From assembly GCA_007922195.1 (NCBI GenBank), contig ML682038.1, forward strand, positions 5,231,774 through 5,295,773: 64,000 nucleotides of DNA, written 5' to 3'. The position numbers and the translations under genes were made by a program. The stretch is from Podocnemis expansa. Lineage: Eukaryota; Chordata; Testudines; Podocnemididae. Positions 57,324 through 64,000 of this stretch are shown here, one piece after another (the first letter of the stretch is position 1; every line of letters starts with the position of its first letter). The notes below the pieces were generated by a model that searched no databases, was not told where the DNA came from, and was given only the letters and a program-made list of their open reading frames with translations.

Positions 57324-57449
57324 CTGCTGTAGTGGCTAACACCTCTGCTTAACATGCAGAAGGTCCTGGGTTCAATTCCCAGGGGGTTGGACTTGATGAT
57401 CTCATGAGGTCCCTTCCAGCCCTATGATTTGATTTGATTTGATTTGATA
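57324..57449 (+). mobile_element. tRNA-headed SINE with CR1-like tail
   Basis: Best-preserved copy. Head TGCTGTAGTGGCTAACACCT; B-box GGTTCAATTCC; linker TTGGACTTGATGATCTCATG; tail GTCCCTTCCAGCCCTATGAT; then (TTTGA)n. The head is tRNA-like but does not form a tRNA gene. Confidence 0.85.
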
Positions 57450-59766
57450 TACCCCTCTTCTGTGTGGAGCCCCCTTTATGTAATAAGACTTTACATACCT
57501 GCAGGGGTCTGAGCTGTTGTTGGAGGTGACCACTGGTTACCCGTGTACAAATTAAGGACCACTTCTGCTCTGGATTGAGCTAGTGCTAAATTCACTTAAA
57601 GCCACTCCAGCTGCAGAGTGGAGTGGGAAACAGCTAACTTTGCAAGTGTTGTTTATAAGATAGCAGGTTGTTTTCTACCAGAACCATCCTGGGAACGCAT
57701 CTACCCCTAGAGGGGGTGGGAGATGTGTGTGTTAGGTCTATGAGAATTGGAAGCATCCGCCCAGAGAGCAGCCTTACCTTGGACCCTGATCGCTGCAGAG
57801 TCCCCAGGACTTTCCCCACACTGAAGCAATACTCGCTACAGGCTGAGAGCTACAGGGAATAGAGGGTCAGGGGATGCCCGTAGCAGAAGAGGCATGAGAA
57901 TTTGATCCTCATCTACCTGCTTGCAGATAATGTACACTCTGTAATGCTAACGTGCTGAACAGCTTACTATTTCAGAGCAATAAAGCAACAAATCCATGCA
58001 TCAGGTGTGGCTTCACCGAGTGTACCCAAGGTTCTGCTGAGGGAAGGGCCCTTTGTACAACTGTGGGTTCAGGTTCAGGAATTGTGCCTGTAACTATTCA
58101 GTGATACAAGTCATGTTGGTAGTGTATGACACTGAGTAATAAAAGAAGAATTCTATTGATCTTAGAAACCAGCAATTTCACTGCACACAACTGAGCTCAT
58201 TTCTTGTTATTGTGGAGGATGTTGGCTGACAGAATATGAACATCCATTGCGACAAAACACAACCTACTAATCGTTCTATCATGATTCTACTTCTATAGTA
58301 CTGAAATTACTTTTGTTAAGTTGATAGAAACTTGTGATCTCAGTGCCCATCTTGTTTTTAGCTAGAGTCAAAAGGAGTAGAGGACAGACATTACTTATAC
58401 CAATAGGGGATGTAACAGATTTTGCTAAATCTTTGGCTAGAAGCACATGCATTTATCATAAGAAGCTCCAAATCACATAACTAATAAGACAAATAGTTGC
58501 AGTTTTGTGTTTTAAAAACAGTTAAAATATAATTTAAGATATTTGAGCAAGTTAGGGGCTTCCAGTTTTTTACTCCAGCTTTTTCCCATTATTATGATTA
58601 AGTTGTACCCACTTTTAGAAGGATAAATATGTTAACAGGATGTGCAGACATAGGCAGATGTTGCATGTCATCCTGATGATCTATCAAGACTGTAAAGTAC
58701 ACAGTAAGAGATAGTGTGCTGGAAGTCAAAGAGGGAAGAGAATGACATTTTATTTTGCTCCATTTTCAGCTTCTTCCCCATTCCCCCCCCCCCCTCAAAA
58801 AAAAGAGCTAACCTTTTTCTCACATCAGTTGTTTCTTTCCAATTAAAAAATAAGCAATTTGTGAACATTTCCAAATGGGCACTATAAAAACCTATCTGTC
58901 CCCAACCTTCTCCAGGATAACAGTTATTTTGAATTCACCTCATTCTACATGTTCAGGTTGGGGAGAAATGTGTTTGAGGTAAAGTCCAACATTTCCTAAT
59001 GATAATTTATTTTAAAAGTGACCTATATGGTGGAGTTCAGTTAAAATCATTAAGCTCTTGGTCCACCAGTTCACAAAGAGGATAAGGAAGCATTATATAG
59101 TGGACTTACTAAAATAAGGTATTTCTGAGTAGAAAGTTGTTTTCTGTCCTCAGTGAAATCAATGAAAAAATTCCCATTACTTCAATATGACCAATATGCT
59201 GCCCCCCCATCCATGCCTCACTGTCCACTGGTCCCACAACACATTATATATGAAGCATGAAAGCTGAACGAAGAGCTTGTCATTAATGAACATTTTTCCT
59301 GGTCACAGTAATGTTATTTAAAAACAAATGTGACTTTGTATAGTACATTTCCAACACGGGATACCCCAAGACACAACAAAAGTAATTATTTAAATAATGA
59401 TAAGGCATGTGAGCTAAAGCAACACTGGCAAATAGTGATGATAGCTGAGCATGCTCAGCCCATAGTGTCTGACTTTAGAAATTATTTTCAGGAATCTGGG
59501 ATATTCTATTTAGCTGGTGGAAAAAAGGAACAGAGACATCAGCATGACCAGTGATTTCCTCATGGCAGTGCAAGCAGTACCTTTTCAGAACTCCAGTATC
59601 AGTATGACTCAGAAGAGAACACAGCCTCTTATAGCACTGTCACCAGTCCTCATTTTACCTTTCAGCTACTTAACATGTTGTCCTGAAAGATCTGATATTG
59701 CTACCTTGCTACGAAAAAACACCGTAACACACGTATGTAGTTCATCATTTAAGATTAATTAAAAAC
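57450..59766. other. AT-rich intergenic DNA
   Basis: No frame above 81 codons, no repeat ends. Poly-C run near 58785-58795. Confidence 0.5.
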
Positions 59767-59769
59767 AGA

Positions 59770-60501
59770 GGCTATGTCTACATTGCTCAGCATTTTCAAA
59801 AAAAAACCTTTTTCAGGATAAGTATTTCAATATGATTATCTTGAAAAAACTTTTTTCCAAAAATGCTATTTTGGCACAACAATCTGGGGACTGCTTGTTG
59901 TCCTGAAATACCACGGCTTTTTAAGAACGTCTACACCAGACCTTCTTTTTTAAAAAAAAATAAAAAGAAAGTCAATGGATGAGATAGGGAGGCTTTTTTG
60001 GAAAAAAAAAAAAAAGCCTTTGTTGTGTCTGGCGATGGCTTTTTTCGAAAAAGCTCTCTCAAAAAAGGCTTTTTCCAATACTAAACCAGGTTTAGCGTTG
60101 CTGAAAAAGCACACCGGAATTTTGAAATACCAGCGCACTTTTTCAAAAAAGCTAAACCCACCAGCTTTTTTTAAATAAAAAGCCTTTTTCAAGGTAGCTT
60201 TTTCAAAAAAAGTCATCACCAGACATGGCAAAGGCTTTTTTTTGAAAAAGCCTCCCTATTTCATCCATCTACTTTCTTTTTTTTTTTTTTTTTTTTGTAA
60301 AAAAAAATTCGGTGTTGAAATTTCTTTTTCAAAAAAAAAAAAGAAAAAAGAAAAAAGCTGTGGTATTTCGGGACAACGAGCAGTCCCTGGACTGTTGTCC
60401 CAAAACAGCATTTTTGAAAAAAGTTTTTTTGAGATAACTGTTTTGAAATGCTTACCCTGAAAAAAGTTTTTTTGAAATTGCTGAGCAACTTAGACTTACC
60501 C
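59770..60501. mobile_element. MITE with 3-bp duplication AGA
   Basis: Ends GGCTATGTCTACATTGCTCAG and the inverse GGGTAAGTCTAAGTTGCTCAG, with exact 3-bp duplication AGA (59767-59769 and 60502-60504). The 732-bp interior consists of A/T homopolymer blocks such as GGCTTTTTT and AAAAAAGCC in both orientations around a centre near 60110. Blocks like CTGTTGTCC and CGGGACAAC recur inverted. No transposase. Confidence 0.75.
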
Positions 60502-60504
60502 AGA

Positions 60505-61704
60505 GAAATGAAAGAAAAAAAAAAGGGAGAGAGAATAAAAATGAGCAAAAGATCAGTCAATGGTCAACAACTGACTTTCTTTCAAGACAAAATGCTCCTT
60601 GCCATGAAAAGTCAATAAAAATATGATCTGTAAAGCTCAGCTCTGACTCCAAAATCCAATCGTCATGTTTGATCAAATCAACACCACACAGAGCAGGGAG
60701 CCCACGTCACAAAATCATAGCAGATTGGAGTTAAGTTTTCATAGGGGTCAGGGTTCTTTGAAGCTATGATTTTCATTTTGGTCGAAAAGCGTGGAAAAAT
60801 GAAAAAGTAAAATATACAAAACTTAAAAGTTGTTTCTTTCACCTGTTATATTTCTTTATTCCCTACTTCTCCTAAATCTACTTTCTTTCTGCTCTTCCAT
60901 CCATAACTACCTCTCTCAATCCACATTTTCCCATCTTCTCATGTCCACAGCTTTCCCATCTCTCTTCCTTGCCTCATCGCTGCCCTGCATTGTCTCTTGG
61001 CTTGTTACTATCACAAGATTTGCATTATCCACCTATAAACCCCTGCTGCTCAGCATCCCAATATGAAGTTGTTCAAGATACGGCAAGTGTACCTTGTGTC
61101 TTCTTCCACAATTTGGGAAGAACAGGTCAGAGGCTCCTCCATGTGCTCTGTATTGCGTGTCAGTGTGTACCAATCTCAGACAAATCACCCTTTCAGACAA
61201 ATCACCAAAAGCAAAGTTTTATTCTTAGAGAAACACAGAAAAGGATTTCAGTCCACCAGCCTCCTATCTGCTTCTCCCACCACTTTCCCAGCTTCAGTCA
61301 GTGCTGAAACTTCCTGCTAGGAGGGCAGTGGGTACTTCATGGCAAGCACTAGGAAGCTCTCCCAAAATGCAATTGTTTTTAAGTCAATAATTTGTAGTTC
61401 CCACTGTTGCTGCTGCATCATAAACCTTGGGCTGTTCACCTGTGGTTTCTTCCCTCTCTATTCTCCATGTGACTAGACAGGTTTTAACACTGTCTCTCTC
61501 CTCCATCCTTTAGAATGGCAGATAGTATGCACATAGAATACCTATAGTTCTCTCCCTCCCAGCTAGCGATAGTGAACACAAAGATTCCTCTCCTTCTCCA
61601 CCAGATTACAGAAGGAGCATTACACAGCCAGACTTCTTCCCTTCTGAAAAACACAGCATAAATTTCCACTTAAGGCTTCAAGTGGAGTTGTTAAAGAGTT
61701 CCTA
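60505..61704. other. Intergenic DNA
   Basis: C/T-rich at 60830-61060, otherwise unremarkable. A 112-codon plus frame (60969-61307) and an overlapping 85-codon frame in another phase show no motif. Confidence 0.45.
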
Positions 61705-61714
61705 GTCCTCTACA

Positions 61715-62516
61715 AGTTCCAAAGGGATAGCCATGTTAGTCCACTACAGCAAACCAAACAAGGAATCTTATGACACTTTTAGAGACTAAAATTTATTTAT
61801 CACATGAGCTTTCATGGGAGAAAATCCCACTTCAGATGCCTGAAAATGGGGAACTTACAAAACAGGAGCAAAATAAATGCCAGGGAGTGTAAGTCGTAGG
61901 ATCAGGTCAGACTGTTACAGCAAATCAAAGAAGTTGTTTAGAGTCAAACAGTGGAGAACAGCACATAGGAGAGAGGTATAGGGGGAAAGGAAAACAAAAA
62001 TTACCTATTGTAATGGGAGAAGAGGACTTAGTCTCTATTCAGCCCTAAGCCGACAGTGTCAAATCTGCATATTGTGGAGCCACAATGGGTACCCACAGCA
62101 GTGCTGCTGACTTGAAGATATAAATTATATTCAAATTTGAAATGGTTGTGGGTGAATACAAACTACAAAGTACTCACCCACAACCATTACCAATCTGAAG
62201 ATAATTTATACTGTCAAGTCAGTGGCACTGCTACGGGTACCCTGATGGCCCCACAGTAAGCCAATAATTTTATGGCTGATTTAGAACAACACTTCCTCCA
62301 GTCTCATCCCCAAGTACCACTTCTCTATTTACACTACACTGATGATATCATCATCATCTGGACCCACAGAAAGGATGCCCTTGAAGATTTCCACAGAGGT
62401 TTCAACGATTTCTGCTCCATGATCAACCTTAGCCTGGAACACTCCACACAGAAAGCTCATGCAAAAAATAAATTTGTTAGTCTTCAAATGCATCACCTGA
62501 CACCTTGTTTGTCTTG
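61715..62516. mobile_element. Head-to-head PLE dimer
   Basis: The exact duplication GTCCTCTACA (61705-61714 and 62517-62526) brackets 802 bp. The left half (61715 to about 62165) is a PLE in minus orientation, from its terminus through the tail to an RT fragment. The right half (about 62171-62516) is a PLE in plus orientation, with RT sequence running straight into the tail at AAGCTCATGCAAAAAATAAA. CACCCACAACCATT and GCACTGCT...GGGTACC occur on both sides in inverted order. Each half lacks the region between RT and tail. Confidence 0.85.
62190..62455 (+). pseudogene. PLE reverse transcriptase palm fragment
   Basis: The plus frame from 62272 carries MADLEQHFLQ, then LYLHYTDDIIIIW (YTDD at 62335-62346, the catalytic YxDD of RT palm motif C), then FNDFCSMINLSLEHSTQ. 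The last block also occurs in the other PLE copy at 47725-48000, which aligns the two. The coding sequence stops abruptly at about 62455, where the tail begins. Confidence 0.85.
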
Positions 62517-62526
62517 GTCCTCTACA

Positions 62527-63090
62527 GTTATTAGAAAGCACCAGGATGTGTTGGAGAAGAGAGTTTAATAAACATATGGACTTCCTGGTTAGGGGGTTTT
62601 CAAGCTGCAGCAGGGGCATAGACATGGGTGGTCCTGATTCGGCCAGTACTTCTGCCCTGCTTGCAGCCATGGCTGCCAGCTGCTGGCCAGCCCCTCAACC
62701 GTGGTGGCACAGTTCACGCCACTACTGGCCTGGGTGTGGTTCTTCTCCTTCTCCCTTGTAGGTTGGGGGTGGTTTCCAGTCACATGGCCAGAAGCTGCCC
62801 ATAGCCAGGCTCCCCCCGCACTTGCAGAGGCCCAGCCTGAACACAGGCGCTGACTACACCCCAGAGCTGCAGCATAAAGTATGGTTCTTTGCCACACTTA
62901 TCATGATGTCCTTACACTACATGGTGCTAGCCGTAAGCGATTCCTTCTCTGAAGATACTATAAGGCAAAGAAAAGAGACCTCCAGACTGCTAGAATGGTG
63001 AGGGAGGGGACAAAGTGGAAAACTGGGGAGGAAACCTGTGAAAGCAGCAGCAGGAAGGAAGCCGTGTCCTGTCTCTATAGCAATAGAGTC
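62527..63090. other. Intergenic DNA
   Basis: G/C-richer stretch around 62600-62850 with short opposing frames (up to 102 codons). No element ends found. Confidence 0.4.
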
Positions 63091-63104
63091 CATAGCACAA
63101 ATAA

Positions 63105-63316
63105 AGCAAGGAGTCCTGTGGCACTTAAAGACTAACAGATTTATTTATCACATGAGCTTTTGTGGGAGAAAATCCCACTTCCTCAGAAGCACCTGACAAA
63201 GTGGGATTTTCTCCCACAAAAGCTCATGCAATAAATAAATCTGTTAGTTTTTAAGTGCCACAGGACTCTTTGCTTTCTTTTTGCTGAACTAGACTAACAC
63301 GGCTGCCTCGTTGGAA
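63105..63316 (+). mobile_element. Foldback PLE insert with 14-bp duplication
   Basis: Duplications CATAGCACAAATAA (63091-63104) and CATAGCACACATAA (63317-63330), 13 of 14, bracket 212 bp. Two tail copies face head to head and pair over about 90 bases each, from AAGCAAGGAGTCCTGTGGCA to the hammerhead region. They meet at 63190. The right copy continues to the terminus CTGAACTAGACTAACACGGC. Confidence 0.9.
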
Positions 63317-63330
63317 CATAGCACACATAA

Positions 63331-63860
63331 CTCAGATAGAGAAATTGGATTTTGGGCAGGTCAGGTAGGTTTGCCAGCAATACAAGAACAATGCCTTAGA
63401 AGAGAAACCAGAATGTGTTAGTGGCGAAAAGCGAACTATACAAGAGATGTTTCCACATATCTTCCCTGGGCTATGAAAGCAGTCAGGAGAATATGAAGTA
63501 AAACTGATGTCATCAGTGAGTCCCTTGTTCTCACAGCCCCATACTGAATCCTTATACACTTATTACAGAAAATTAAAAAAAAATTTGAGAGTAAATAGAA
63601 AACATGGGGGTTATTCCCCATATAGAAGAACCCCCTGACTGCTGCATGGATATGCTTGTAATATCAAAGCCCAGTGGCAAAAATCAAAATTTGTATGGGC
63701 CTTGCACAACTTAAACTGTGCACAGAGAAAAAAAAAAATATGCCTCCCCCAGCTGATTAGATATAACCTAAATTTTCAGAAGACAAACTCTTTTCAAAGT
63801 TACATGCTGCAGCAGGCTTCTGGTAAACCCCCCTTGCTAAAGAATCTGTACTATTAACTA
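63331..63860. other. Intergenic DNA
   Basis: Short minus frames only; nothing recognised before the Gypsy-type fragment. Confidence 0.4.
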
Positions 63861-63872
63861 GTCATTATCCCA

Positions 63873-64000
63873 TCTGAATGTCTCAGTTTTCTTCCTCTTG
63901 GCATGCTGTCAGCATCAGAACATTTCCAAAAGAGAAGCTCTCAGATCATGTCAGGTTTGCCTGGCATCCTTTGTCATTTAGATGATTTGTTGGCATATGG
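63873..64000 (+). pseudogene. Ty3/Gypsy-type RT fragment, cut by window edge
   Basis: The plus frame reads LPLGMLSASEHFQKRSSQI followed by GLPGILCHLDDLLAYG. This matches the Gypsy RT pattern LPFG-x-x-SAPE-x-FQ...G-V-x-x-x-DD-x-x-V-G, with LDD at the catalytic position. The frame is open to the right edge, so the element continues outside the window. Its left limit is unclear. Confidence 0.75.

Noticed and set aside
57324..57395. tRNA gene
   Set aside because: The tRNA-like head is followed directly by the SINE linker and CR1-like tail and lacks a foldable cloverleaf; it is a SINE.
63105..63316. CRISPR-like repeat because of the strong palindromes
   Set aside because: Dispersed single insertions with target duplications in a vertebrate genome, with no regular spacers.

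Overview
The window reads as intergenic nuclear DNA of a reptile, most likely a cryptodiran turtle. This is inferred from the repeat set: a tRNA-headed SINE with a CR1-like tail, CR1 LINE ends, Penelope-like elements (PLEs) with hammerhead-type tails, a DIRS element, Ty3/Gypsy-type sequence and many short hAT elements. I find no host protein gene, rRNA, tRNA gene or CRISPR array. Open frames are short and nearly all fall in repeats or in low-complexity C/G-rich sequence.

Layout. 1-9.4 kb: a PLE tail, a CR1 end, an LTR-like promoter on the minus strand and the first copy of a hAT family (5562-6063) in AT-rich unique DNA. 9.4-23 kb: a large C-rich hAT copy (12337-13324), a foldback PLE insert, a hAT inside an older MITE (about 14.4 kb), a hAT with exact target duplication (16439-16610), a CR1 end, and a TTTCGAAA-rich MITE with a SINE inside it (20740-21483), followed by a very GC-rich hAT (21980-22699). 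24.9-33.1 kb: a decayed DIRS-type tyrosine-recombinase retrotransposon on the minus strand (recombinase, RNase H, RT, gag-like part, inverted end repeats), split by a solo LTR (27960-28749), a small hAT (29195-29377) and a further LTR-like insert (about 29.6-31.3 kb). 33-40 kb: four PLE-tail or MITE insertions and the third copy of the first hAT family. 40.5-43.7 kb: two CR1 3' regions, each interrupted by a short element. 44.6-48.9 kb: a hAT with exact 8-bp duplication, then a PLE with RT C-terminal and GIY-YIG coding remains, itself split by a hAT. 49-61 kb: mostly unique DNA with two foldback PLE inserts, a SINE, a CR1 end, an unexplained decayed stretch (51.2-54.1 kb) and a large MITE. 61.7-64 kb: a head-to-head PLE dimer carrying a YTDD RT motif, another foldback PLE insert, and a Ty3/Gypsy RT fragment running off the right edge.

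The most interesting signal is the PLE tail. Eleven insertions occur in 64 kb. At least seven have arms in head-to-head inverted orientation, and several of these are bounded by 10-14-base duplications, so each inverted pair was inserted as one unit. The tail carries a hammerhead-ribozyme-like core, and the 5' boundary of several copies falls at the start of that core. A second theme is nesting. Target-site duplications (8 bp for hAT, 3 bp for the TTTCGAAA-type MITEs, 5 bp for the solo LTR) let many boundaries be placed to the base by eye.
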